This document shows, one piece after another, positions 1 to 7,765 of a stretch of 64,000 nucleotides of DNA (positions within the stretch are counted from its first letter, which is position 1; each line of letters starts with the position of its first letter). Source of the stretch: Brevundimonas sp. Root1279 (GTDB lineage: Bacteria > Pseudomonadota > Alphaproteobacteria > Caulobacterales > Caulobacteraceae); the NCBI RefSeq assembly GCF_001425945.1, contig NZ_LMEB01000005.1, forward strand, positions 186,001 to 250,000. Direction: 5' to 3'. The notes below the pieces were generated by a model. It was not told the origin of the DNA, did no database searches, and saw nothing but the letters and a program-made list of their open reading frames with translations. Position numbers and translations under genes: made by a program.

Positions 1-1118
1 TCGGCCTCATCTACTCCCGCATCAACAATCCCAATCTCGAGATCCTCGAGGACCGGCTGGCGGTGTGGGACGGGGCGGACAAGGCCCTGGTCTTCTCCAG
101 CGGCATGGCGGCCATCTCGACCACCATCCTGGCGCTGAGCCGGCCCAATGACGTGGTCGTCTACACGGCCCCGGCCTATGGCGGCACCGAGTATCTGTTC
201 GACCGCATCCTGCCGCGCATGGGCGTTACGACGGTCAGCGTCGCCGACGTCATCCCGCCGCGCACAAACTTCACGCCGATCAGCCTCGCAGAAGAGCCGG
301 GTGCGGCTCTGGCCGACGTGATCGAAAACGCTGCGTATCTTGCCAAGCGCAAGGGCGGCCGCCTGGCCGCCGTCTATGTCGAAACTCCCGCCAATCCGAC
401 CAACAAACTGATCGACCTTGAGGCGACTTCCGCCGCTATCAAGGCGCTCGAACAGGCCGAAGCTCCAGCGCTGTTGGTCGACAACACCTTCCTCGGCCCG
501 CTGTGGCAGAATCCTCTCCAGCACGGGGCGGATCTGGTCCTCTATTCGCTGACCAAATACGTCGGCGGCCACTCGGACCTGATCGCAGGGGCGTGCATGG
601 GCCGCGCCGACCTGATGGCCCGTGTCGCCGAGATGCGCACCATCTGCGGGACGATCACCGATCCCCACACCGCCTGGCTGTTGATGCGCAGCCTCGAGAC
701 CCTGCACATCCGCATGGAGCGATCGCAGTCCAACGCCATGGAGCTGGTCCGCCGTCTGCGCGGTCATCCGAAAATTCTGGAGGTCCTTGACGCCGGCGGG
801 GCCGAGAGCTCGCCCGCACAGCAGGCCATCTTCGCGCGCCAGTGCACCGGCGCCGGCTCGACCTTCTCGCTCCGCCTCAAGGGCGGCGAGGCCGAGGCCT
901 TCCGCATGCTCAACGCCCTGCAGCTGTTCAAGCTGGCGGTGTCGCTGGGCGGCACCGAGAGCCTGGTGTCGCACCCGTCCAGCACCACCCACTCGGACTA
1001 CAGCCCGGAGGCCAAAATCCAGTGCGGCATCGGCGACAACCTGGTTCGTCTGTCGGTCGGCATCGAGAACGTCGACGACCTCTACGCCGATCTGGTTCAG
1101 GCGCTGGAGGCGATCTAG
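1..1118 (+). CDS. Cystathionine gamma-synthase / methionine gamma-lyase family PLP enzyme (5' partial)
   Basis: The reading frame is open from base 3, so the gene starts upstream of the window. The first visible residues (GLIYSRINNPNLEILEDRLA) are the conserved 'YSR-NP-' substrate/PLP segment of the Cys/Met metabolism PLP family. SSGMAAI follows (the PLP-phosphate binding turn), then VDNTF, and SLTKYVGGHSD, where the lysine should form the Schiff base. The C-terminal SLGGTESLVSHP block is also typical. Members carry out gamma-elimination or gamma-replacement on homoserine esters, cystathionine or methionine in the cytoplasm. A separate metB lies at 18917-20107 inside a methionine operon. This second paralogue may therefore be a lyase (MGL- or CGL-like), but substrate cannot be told from the sequence. 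Confidence 0.85.
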   Translation, partial: GLIYSRINNPNLEILEDRLAVWDGADKALVFSSGMAAISTTILALSRPNDVVVYTAPAYGGTEYLFDRILPRMGVTTVSVADVIPPRTNFTPISLAEEPGAALADVIENAAYLAKRKGGRLAAVYVETPANPTNKLIDLEATSAAIKALEQAEAPALLVDNTFLGPLWQNPLQHGADLVLYSLTKYVGGHSDLIAGACMGRADLMARVAEMRTICGTITDPHTAWLLMRSLETLHIRMERSQSNAMELVRRLRGHPKILEVLDAGGAESSPAQQAIFARQCTGAGSTFSLRLKGGEAEAFRMLNALQLFKLAVSLGGTESLVSHPSSTTHSDYSPEAKIQCGIGDNLVRLSVGIENVDDLYADLVQALEAI

Positions 1119-1154
1119 GGCCAATCGACATTCCTCGCGGTCCCGGCGTTGCAC

Positions 1155-1361
1155 CTTGTCATCCCGGACGCCGCGAAGCGGCGATCCGGGACGGGGTGCG
1201 CCTCCTCGGCCGGGCTCCCGGAAATCGCGGCGCGATTGTCCGGGAGACGGGTGATCGCCGCACGACCTGTCTCCCGGATAGCTGCTGACGCCGCTTCCGG
1301 GAGGATAGCTTGCGCGCTGAAGCGTCCCGGATCGCCGCTTCGCGGCGTCCGGGATGACAAG
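1155..1361. repeat. 207-bp palindromic element bounded by perfect 38-bp inverted repeats
   Basis: The arms at 1155-1192 and 1324-1361 are exact reverse complements of each other. Each arm is itself a hairpin (TCCCGGA at 1162 pairing with TCCGGGA at 1185; likewise 1325 with 1348). Between them lie two more hairpins that use CTCCCGGA/TCCGGGAG ends (1215-1246 and 1271-1303). The element thus holds four related hairpins and no open frame of note. It fills the gap between the PLP gene and the MAPEG gene and resembles a REP/BIME- or MITE-type non-coding repeat. It could also terminate transcription from both sides, though there is no T-run. Confidence 0.8.
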
Positions 1362-1364
1362 ATC

Positions 1365-1811
1365 CTATGACCCCCAGACGACGCCCAGCACCGCTACCGC
1401 CGCGTGGCCCATCAGCCAGATCACGGCCAGGAAGGTGATCGGGAACACCCGGCCGCGCAGGGCGACGTTGTCGCCGCTGCACTGGACCCAGGTGTGAATC
1501 AGGCGACCGGCCAGAAAAACCCAGGCGGCGGCCACGTCCCAGGCCGTCGCCTGCCCCGTCAGGACCAGCAGCAGGGCGCCGATCCAGGCGAAGACGGGGG
1601 CTTCGAACTGGTTCGCGAGATTGCGCTGGAAGCGCGCCGAGAGCGGCTGGTCGCCGTCGGTGCGGGCGAAGTCGCCGTAGGCCGCCGCGCCGCGCCGCAC
1701 GGTGATCATCCGCGCCCAGGTCAGCGCCACATAGAGGAAGACCACCAGGCCGAAATGCAGGAACAGCGGCAGCAGCAGGGCTGACGCCGTCGGGGTGAGG
1801 ACGTCACTCAT
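1365..1811 (-). CDS. MAPEG-family integral membrane protein
   Basis: A 148-residue protein with four hydrophobic stretches (about residues 10-30, 68-88, 92-108 and 125-146) in the MAPEG arrangement. It has a conserved N-terminal 'RN-NQFE-P-F' type segment (RFQRNLANQFEAPVF, about residues 61-75). The family includes membrane-associated glutathione/eicosanoid enzymes; bacterial members are mostly of unknown substrate. The ATG at 1811 overlaps the 3' end of the MFS gene by 8 bp, so the two are probably co-transcribed and translationally coupled. The palindromic element follows immediately downstream. Confidence 0.75.
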   Translation of the reverse strand: MSDVLTPTASALLLPLFLHFGLVVFLYVALTWARMITVRRGAAAYGDFARTDGDQPLSARFQRNLANQFEAPVFAWIGALLLVLTGQATAWDVAAAWVFLAGRLIHTWVQCSGDNVALRGRVFPITFLAVIWLMGHAAVAVLGVVWGS

Positions 1812-3438
1812 GGATGTCGACGTCCTTGCGGTCCTTCACCAGCACGGCGCCGACGATCACCGTCAGCAGCGCCACCACGATCGGGTACCAGAGGCCCGCA
1901 TAGATGTTGCCCGTCGCCGCCACGATGGCGAAGGCCGTGGTCGGCAGGAAGCCGCCGAACCAGCCGTTGCCGATGTGATAGGGCAGGGACATCGAGGTGT
2001 AGCGCACCCGCGTCGGGAACATCTCGACGAGGGCCGCGGCGATCGGCCCGTAGACCATGGTCACATAGAAGACGAGCAGGAACAGGATGCCGACGACCAG
2101 CGGCTTGTTGACCAGGGCGCTGTCCGCCTTGGCCGGATAGCCGGCGGCGGTCAGGGCGGCGCCGAGGCCCTTCTCCCACTCGGCGCGCGCGGCCTTGTCG
2201 CCGGTATGGCCGGGTAGGACCACGTCGCCGATGCGCACCTCCGCCACCGAGCCGGCGGGGGCCGCGACGGTCTCATAGGTCACGCCGGCCTTGGCCAGGA
2301 ACGACTTGGCCACGTCGCACGAGCTGTCGAACACGGTCTTCCCCACCGGATCGAACTGGAAGGCGCAGTCGGCCGGGTCGGCGACCACGGTGACGGGCGC
2401 GCTCGCCGTCGCCGCCGCCAGCTGCGGTTTGGCGGCGCCGGTCAGGGCGTGGAAGAGCGGGAAATAGGTCAGGGCCGCGATCAGGCAGCCGGCCAGGATG
2501 ATCGGCTTGCGGCCCACCTTGTCCGACAGCCAGCCCCAGAAGACGAAGAAGGGCGTGGCCAGCAGCAGGGCGACGGCGACCAGCACATTGGCCAGGGCCG
2601 GTTCGACCTTCAGCGTCTTCTCGAGGAAGAACAGGGCGTAGAATTGGCCGGTGTACCAGACCACCGCCTGGCCGGCCGCGAGCCCGAACAGGGCGACCAG
2701 CACCAGCTTGAGGTTCGGCCATTTGCCGAAGCTGTCCTTCAGCGGCGTCGTCGATCCCTTGCCCTCGGCCTTCATGCGCTGGAAGGCGGGGCTCTCGGCC
2801 AGCTTGAGCCGGATCCAAAGCGACACGCCGAGCAGCAGGATCGAGACCAGGAAGGGGATGCGCCAGCCCCATTCCTTGAAGGCGTCCTCGCCCAGCCAGG
2901 TGCGCACGCCCAGGATGACCAGCAGGCTCAGCATCAGCCCGGCCGTCGCCGTGATCTGGATGAAGCTGGTGTAGAAGCCGCGCTTACCCGGCGGCGCATG
3001 CTCGGCCACATAGGTCGCGGCCCCGCCGTACTCGCCGCCCAGCGCCAGCCCCTGCACCAGCCGCATCAGCACCAGGATCACCGGCGCCGCCACCCCGATG
3101 GCCGCATAGGACGGCAGCAACCCGACCACGAAGGTCGACAGCCCCATCAGCAGCATGGTCACCAGAAAGGTGTTCTTGCGCCCCCACAGGTCGCCCAGCC
3201 GCCCGAAGAAAATCGCCCCGAACGGCCTGACCGCAAACCCCGCCGCGAACGCCATCAGCGCGAAGATGAAGCCGGTGGTCTCGTTCACCCCCGAGAAGAA
3301 CTGCGCCGTGATGATCGCCGCCAGCGACCCGTACAGGTAGAAGTCGTACCACTCGATCACCGTCCCCACGGACGAGGCCAGGATGACCAGCTTGTCGCTG
3401 CGGTCGACGGTGTGCCCTTCGGCGGCGGTCTCGGTCAT
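1804..3438 (-). CDS. MFS transporter, metabolite:H+ symporter (MHS) type, with a large periplasmic loop
   Basis: A 544-residue, 12-helix major-facilitator protein. It shows the MHS-type start (GTVIEWYDFYLYGSLA), the loop 2-3 motif GRLGDLWGRKN and the loop 8-9 motif GWLSDKVGRKP. MHS members carry small carboxylates, betaines or shikimate-like compounds with protons across the inner membrane. Between helices 9 and 10 is an insertion of about 100 residues (roughly 335-435) with two cysteines (DCAF and SSCD). That loop should be periplasmic, so a disulfide is plausible. The start is set by GGGAGGG just upstream. Substrate is unknown. The gene lies next to, but is not obviously part of, the pectin locus. 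Confidence 0.85.
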   Translation of the reverse strand: MTETAAEGHTVDRSDKLVILASSVGTVIEWYDFYLYGSLAAIITAQFFSGVNETTGFIFALMAFAAGFAVRPFGAIFFGRLGDLWGRKNTFLVTMLLMGLSTFVVGLLPSYAAIGVAAPVILVLMRLVQGLALGGEYGGAATYVAEHAPPGKRGFYTSFIQITATAGLMLSLLVILGVRTWLGEDAFKEWGWRIPFLVSILLLGVSLWIRLKLAESPAFQRMKAEGKGSTTPLKDSFGKWPNLKLVLVALFGLAAGQAVVWYTGQFYALFFLEKTLKVEPALANVLVAVALLLATPFFVFWGWLSDKVGRKPIILAGCLIAALTYFPLFHALTGAAKPQLAAATASAPVTVVADPADCAFQFDPVGKTVFDSSCDVAKSFLAKAGVTYETVAAPAGSVAEVRIGDVVLPGHTGDKAARAEWEKGLGAALTAAGYPAKADSALVNKPLVVGILFLLVFYVTMVYGPIAAALVEMFPTRVRYTSMSLPYHIGNGWFGGFLPTTAFAIVAATGNIYAGLWYPIVVALLTVIVGAVLVKDRKDVDIHE

Positions 3439-3857
3439 GGTCCCTCCCCGGACGTCTTGAAGAGCAGCCTATCCGATCCCTCTCCCAATGGGAGAGGGCT
3501 TGAGCGCACGGCGGCGTAGCCGTCGTCCTTGCGCTCAAGGGCGAGGGTCGACTGCTCGAGGGCGGCTTCGCCGCGTCCGCCAGCCGACCCGCATCCGGCC
3601 CTTCGGGCCACCTTCTCCCATCGGGAGAAGGGCGCAGATCGAACGACCGCTTCTGGCGCAGGCCCGTGGCAGGTTCTCGCCCCGTCGATGCGCCGAACGG
3701 GATTCAGACTCTCACCGTCAGTCGCCGAACGGAAAAACAATCACTTACGCGGAGATTTCAGACGATTCAGACTATTCAGACTCTGTTTTTTATCGCTCGG
3801 GCTCTCACCCGATTTCAGACCATTCAGACGATTCAGACTCTGTTTTTTGCGTCGGAC
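3439..3857. other. Intergenic region filled with repeats
   Basis: This 419-bp gap between the MFS start and the kdgK stop holds no convincing gene. It contains an interspersed repeat (3478-3631) and then an AT-richer tandem repeat block (3701-3863). The short open frames here have no plausible start signal and run through the repeats. Confidence 0.7.
3478..3631 (+). repeat. Interspersed repeat, copy 1
   Basis: Bounded by the imperfect palindromes CCCTCTCCCAATGGGAGAGG (3478 on) and CCTTCTCCCATCGGGAGAAG (3611 on). A second copy in opposite orientation lies at 29894-30076, after gltB. The two share both terminal palindromes, a 'GGCC-GAAGGGCCGGATG-GGGTCG' block and a 'GCGCAAGGACGA' block, but differ in the middle (154 against 183 bp). 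It is non-coding and lies just outside genes in both places. Confidence 0.75.
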
Positions 3858-3863
3858 TCACCG
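3701..3863. repeat. 57-bp tandem repeat made of ATTCAGAC 9-mers, rich in GANTC
   Basis: Two adjacent units begin at 3754 and 3811 with GATTTCAGAC. Each contains further ATTCAGAC repeats at 9-bp spacing, then CTCTGTTTTTT. A degenerate relative (GATTCAGACTCTCACCG) begins at 3701. The block holds seven GANTC sites (3701, 3707, 3764, 3779, 3830, 3836, 3855). It ends at the stop codon of kdgK. Its base composition is clearly lower in G+C than the surroundings. Confidence 0.75.
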
Positions 3864-4952
3864 CACCGCCGCGGCGCCCCGGCCCCCGACCAGCGCCTTC
3901 ACCTCGGCCAGGGAGGTCATGGCGTTGTCGCCGGGGGTGGTCATCGCGATCGCCCCGTGGGCCGTGCCGTAGTCGACCGCCGCCTGCGGTCCCAGCCCTT
4001 CCATGAAGGCCCAGGCCAGGCCCGAGACGAAGCCGTCGCCGCCGCCCACACGGTCGAGGATGGCGACGTCCGTCACCGGCGTGGCGTAGCGCTCGCCGCC
4101 CAGCCACAGCACGCCGCCCCAGCGGTTGGCCGAGGCCGAGATCGGGTCGCGCAGGGTGGCGGCGAAGACCTGGACGTTGGGCAGCTCGCCGGCGATGCGG
4201 CCGACGAGGGCGTCAAAGGGGCGGCCGTCGCAAGGGTCGACTCGGGTCTCCGGCGTCTCGATCCCGAGGCAGGAGGCGTAGGCGTATTCGTCCCCGACCA
4301 GCACGTCGACCAGGCCGGCGATCTCGCGGTTGACGCGCCGGGCCGCGTCGGGATCCGGATGGCTGGACCACAGGCTGGCGCGGTAGTTCAGGTCGTAGCT
4401 GACGATGACGCCGTGGCGCTTGGCGGCGCGGATGGCGGCCAGGGTCGTCTCCGCGGTGTCAGCGGACAGGGCGGCGAAGATGCCGCCGGTGTGCAGCCAG
4501 CGCACGCCTTCGGTTTCGAACAGGGCGTCCCAGTCGACCTCGTCCGGGCGCATCTGCGAGGCCGAGGAGTTGGCCCGGTCCGAGCAGCCCAGGGCCCCGC
4601 GCGGCCCGAACCCGCGCTCGGTGAAGTTGAGGCCCACCCGGGTGTTGCGGCCGACCCCGTCGGCCTCGCGCCACAGGATGTGGGACGTGCCGACCCCGCC
4701 CTGCGAGATCAGGTCCTCGACCAGGGCGCCGGTCTCGCTGCGGGGCAGGGCGGTGACCACGGTGCTGCGCAGGCCGAAGGTCTTCCTGAGGCCGCGGGCG
4801 ACGTTGTACTCGCCTCCGCCCTCCCAGACCTGGAAGGTCCGGGCGGTGCGGATGCGGCCCTCGCCCGGATCGAGGCGCAGCATCACCTCGCCCAGGGCGG
4901 CGCAGTCCCAGCGGCAGGCGTCGGCGGGCTTGAGCCCCTTCAGTTCGGTCAT
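3858..4952 (-). CDS. kdgK: 2-keto-3-deoxygluconate kinase (PfkB family)
   Basis: A 364-residue ribokinase-family sugar kinase. It has the early glycine-rich substrate segment (WEGGGEYNVARGL) and the C-terminal anion-hole/catalytic motif DRVGGGDGFVSG, where the Asp is the expected base. In pectin/uronate catabolism this kinase phosphorylates KDG to KDPG in the cytoplasm. The start at 4952 is chosen because its ATG overlaps the dctM stop (ATGA), giving translational coupling; a longer frame exists but would run deep into dctM. It is the last gene of the FAH-dctPQM-kdgK operon. KDPG aldolase is not in the window. The KDG assignment rests on context plus family, so another keto-sugar acid is possible. 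Confidence 0.82.
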   Translation of the reverse strand: MTELKGLKPADACRWDCAALGEVMLRLDPGEGRIRTARTFQVWEGGGEYNVARGLRKTFGLRSTVVTALPRSETGALVEDLISQGGVGTSHILWREADGVGRNTRVGLNFTERGFGPRGALGCSDRANSSASQMRPDEVDWDALFETEGVRWLHTGGIFAALSADTAETTLAAIRAAKRHGVIVSYDLNYRASLWSSHPDPDAARRVNREIAGLVDVLVGDEYAYASCLGIETPETRVDPCDGRPFDALVGRIAGELPNVQVFAATLRDPISASANRWGGVLWLGGERYATPVTDVAILDRVGGGDGFVSGLAWAFMEGLGPQAAVDYGTAHGAIAMTTPGDNAMTSLAEVKALVGGRGAAAVR

Positions 4953-6229
4953 TTCATCAGCGAGGGCAGCCACAGCGACAGAGCCGGTACGAAGGTGACC
5001 AGCATCAGCACCGCGGTGCAAGCCAGGTAGAAGGGCCAGATGGTGCGCATCGACTGGGCCATGCTGATCCGCCCGATGGCGCAGCCCACGAACTGCACCG
5101 AGCCGACCGGCGGGGTGATCAGGCCGATGCCGCAGTTGAGCAGCAGGATGACCCCGAACTGCACCGGGTCCACGCCATAGGCCTTGGCCACCGGCAGGAA
5201 GATGGGGGTGCAGATGATGATCACCGGCGCCATGTCCATGAAGGTGCCGAGCAGCAGCAGGATGATGTTGATCAGCAGCAGGACGATGATCGGGTTGTCG
5301 GTGGCCGCCTGCAGCAGCTCGACGGTCATGGCCGGCACCTGCATCCAGGCCATCAGCCAGCCGAAGGCCCCGGCGCAGCCGATGATGAACAGCACAGCCC
5401 CCGATGTGCGCGCCGCCGCCGTGCAGGCCGCCTTGAAGGCGCTCCAGCTCATGTGGCGGTAGACCAGGCCGGTGACGATGGTGGCGTAGACCACGGCGAT
5501 CGAGGCGCTCTCCACGGCGGTGAAGACGCCCGCCCGGATGCCGCCGAAGATGATGCCGACCAGCAGCAGGCCGGGGATGGCCGCGATCAGGCGGGCGAGG
5601 ACGGCGGGCAGGCCCGGGAAGGGCTCGGCCGCGTAGCCGCGCTTGCGGGCGATGACATAGGCCGTGATCATCAGCGCCGCCGCCAGCAGCAGGGCCGGCA
5701 TGATGCCCGCCGCGAACAGGTCGGAGATCGAGACCCCGCCCCCGGCCGAGGCCGAGTACAGGATCATGTTGTGCGAGGGCGGCACCAGCAGGGCCACGAG
5801 GGCCGCCGAGATGGTGATGTTGACGGCGAAGTCGGCGTCGTAGCCGCGCTTCTTCATCTGCGGGATCATCGTGCCGCCGATGGCCGAGACGTCGGCGATG
5901 GCGCTGCCCGAGACGCCGCCGAACAGGGTCGAGCCGACGACGGTGACCTGGCCCAGGCCGCCCCGGATGTGGCCGACCATGGAGCCGGCGAGGGCGATCA
6001 TCCGGTCGGACAGGCCGCCCTTCATCATCAGCTCGCCGGTGAAGATGAACAGCGGGATGGCGAGAAGGGCCACCGAGGTGATGTCGGCGCCCATCTGCTG
6101 GAAGACCACGATCGGCGGGATGGCCAGATAGACCACCGTCGCCAGGGTCGCCGCCAGCAGCGAGAAGGCCACCGGCACGCCCAGCGCCAGCAGCACGCCC
6201 AGCAGGCCGAAGAGGATGATGTACTCCAT
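4949..6229 (-). CDS. dctM: TRAP transporter large permease (DctM)
   Basis: A 426-residue, very hydrophobic protein of the usual DctM length. It begins MEYIILFGLLGVLLALGVP and carries the typical blocks PLFIFTGELM, SGSAIADVSAIG and PPSHNMILYS, ending in a membrane segment. It is the 12-helix elevator subunit that moves the substrate together with Na+. The start at 6229 follows the dctQ stop by two bases; the longer upstream frame is rejected because it would overlap dctQ. Together with dctP and dctQ it should import a sugar acid or unsaturated uronate product for KdgK and the isomerase pathway. Confidence 0.92.
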   Translation of the reverse strand: MEYIILFGLLGVLLALGVPVAFSLLAATLATVVYLAIPPIVVFQQMGADITSVALLAIPLFIFTGELMMKGGLSDRMIALAGSMVGHIRGGLGQVTVVGSTLFGGVSGSAIADVSAIGGTMIPQMKKRGYDADFAVNITISAALVALLVPPSHNMILYSASAGGGVSISDLFAAGIMPALLLAAALMITAYVIARKRGYAAEPFPGLPAVLARLIAAIPGLLLVGIIFGGIRAGVFTAVESASIAVVYATIVTGLVYRHMSWSAFKAACTAAARTSGAVLFIIGCAGAFGWLMAWMQVPAMTVELLQAATDNPIIVLLLINIILLLLGTFMDMAPVIIICTPIFLPVAKAYGVDPVQFGVILLLNCGIGLITPPVGSVQFVGCAIGRISMAQSMRTIWPFYLACTAVLMLVTFVPALSLWLPSLMK

Positions 6230-6231
6230 GC

Positions 6232-6738
6232 TCAGTCCTCCTCGGGGGCTTCGTCGGACGCGAAGTCGCCGGTCAGCAGGCGCTCGAGCGAGAACAGCAG
6301 GATCAGCGCCCCGCCGATGCACAGGCCCATGAATTTCGTGCCCGACGGCAGCGGCGCGCCGGCCATGGCCACCGGCCACTCATCGATCATCAGCGCCCCG
6401 CCCAGCACCATCAGCCCGGCGCCCGAGGCGGCGGCGATCAGGCGCGAGAAGGTCTTGAGCAGCCACTGCAGCCGCCCCGGAGCGGCGTGCAGGAAGGACT
6501 GGAAGGCGAAATGGCTCTCGCGGCGCACGGCGACGGCGGCCCCGAACATGACGGCGAAGCTCATCAGCAGCAGCGCCACCGGCTCGGTCCAGCCCGGGCT
6601 GTCGTTCAGGACATAGCGGGCGAAGACCTGCCAGGCCTGCACCAGCGCCATGCCCACAAGGGCGGCTCCGGCCAGGCCCATGACAAGCACGGCCAAGCCA
6701 TCGAGCGCGCGGACGAATCCGCGTCGAGGTTCAGACAT
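6232..6738 (-). CDS. dctQ: TRAP transporter small permease (DctQ)
   Basis: A 168-residue protein with four predicted membrane helices and the usual DctQ pattern: a charged N-terminus, then a first helix near residues 10-30 ending in QAWQVFARYVLNDS. It is the small, four-helix subunit that partners DctM. The start at 6738 (MSEPRRGF) is preceded by a strong GGGAGGG ribosome site; about 31 extra residues upstream in the open frame are probably not translated. It sits 40 bp after dctP and 2 bp before dctM. Confidence 0.88.
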   Translation of the reverse strand: MSEPRRGFVRALDGLAVLVMGLAGAALVGMALVQAWQVFARYVLNDSPGWTEPVALLLMSFAVMFGAAVAVRRESHFAFQSFLHAAPGRLQWLLKTFSRLIAAASGAGLMVLGGALMIDEWPVAMAGAPLPSGTKFMGLCIGGALILLFSLERLLTGDFASDEAPEED

Positions 6739-6778
6739 TCGGGCCCTCCCTGAGCGCCGACTTGAGGTGCGCGGTCGT

Positions 6779-7765
6779 TCAGGCGACCGCTGCGATACGT
6801 TCGTGGAGCGCGCGCAGGCGCGGCTCGGCAAGATATTTGTCCAGCACGGGCCGGACGGTGGCGGCGAAGGCCGCCTTGTCGACTTCGGAGACCTGGGTCC
6901 CGGCGGCGATGACGGCGGCGCGGGCCTTGGCCTCGCGCTTGTCCCACTCGACGCGCATCACCTGCACCGAGCGGCGGGCGACGTCGCGGACCAGCTCGCG
7001 GTCGGCCGGCGTCAGCTGCTCAAAGCTGGCCTTCGACATCAGCAGGGCGTCCGGGGAGAAGGAATGCTCGGTCTGGCTCCAGTAGCGGGCGACCTCGAAC
7101 TGGCGGCTCGACTGGTAGCTGGGCCAGTTGTTCTCAGCCCCGTCGATCAGGTGCGTCTGCAGCGACGAGAACACCGCCCCGAAGGTCAGCGGCGTCGGAT
7201 TGGCGCCCATGGCCCGGATCGAATCCAGGAAGATGTCCGACTGCGGCGCCCGCATCTTCAGGCCGCGCATCTGGCCCGGCTCGGTCACCGGATGGCGGAC
7301 GTTGTAGAAGCTCCGCGGGGCGGCGTCGTAATAGGCCAGGCCGATCAGGCCGCGACCCTCGAATACGTTTAGCAGCTCGGTCCCGATATCGCCGTCGACC
7401 ACCGCCCGCACGTGCTTCACGTCGCGGTAGACATAGGGCAGGGCCAGCAGTCGGGTCTCGGGGAAGGCGTTGTTCAGGGCCGCGACCGCGACGCGGCAGA
7501 TGTCGACGGCCTTGAAGCGGGTCAGGCCGATGGAATCGTCCTCGGTGCCCAGCTGGCCCGCCGGGAACTGCCGGACGCCGATGCGGCCGTTGGTCAGCCG
7601 GCCCAGCTCCTCGCCCATCCACTTCACCGCCAGGACAGTGGGATAGTCGGCCGGATGGACGTCGACGGCGCTGAGGGTGAGACCGCCGCCGGCGGCGGTG
7701 CGCGGGGAACAGGCGGCAAGGCCGGCGAGGCCAGCGAGGCCGAGGGTTCTCCGGGTCAGACTCAC
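6779..7765 (-). CDS. dctP: TRAP transporter substrate-binding protein (DctP), predicted lipoprotein
   Basis: A 328-residue DctP-family solute receptor with the expected blocks (FPAGQLG near 75, the central LKMRAPQS segment where Arg should bind the substrate carboxylate, and GAENNWPSY). The chosen start is GTG at 7765, because it overlaps the upstream stop (GTGA). It yields a short signal beginning SLTRRTLGLAGLAGLAAC, which has both a twin arginine and a lipobox ending in Cys. The receptor is thus probably anchored as a lipoprotein, unusual for DctP proteins, which are mostly soluble. The Arg and operon context suggest a uronate-derived acid as substrate. Confidence 0.88.
   Translation of the reverse strand: MSLTRRTLGLAGLAGLAACSPRTAAGGGLTLSAVDVHPADYPTVLAVKWMGEELGRLTNGRIGVRQFPAGQLGTEDDSIGLTRFKAVDICRVAVAALNNAFPETRLLALPYVYRDVKHVRAVVDGDIGTELLNVFEGRGLIGLAYYDAAPRSFYNVRHPVTEPGQMRGLKMRAPQSDIFLDSIRAMGANPTPLTFGAVFSSLQTHLIDGAENNWPSYQSSRQFEVARYWSQTEHSFSPDALLMSKASFEQLTPADRELVRDVARRSVQVMRVEWDKREAKARAAVIAAGTQVSEVDKAAFAATVRPVLDKYLAEPRLRALHERIAAVA

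Noticed and set aside
3781..3847. T-runs after CTCTG as intrinsic terminators of a plus-strand gene
   Set aside because: No stem precedes them and no plus-strand gene ends here; they are part of the tandem repeat.
3754..3863. CRISPR-like array
   Set aside because: Only two 57-bp units adjoin directly, without unique spacers, and no cas genes are present.
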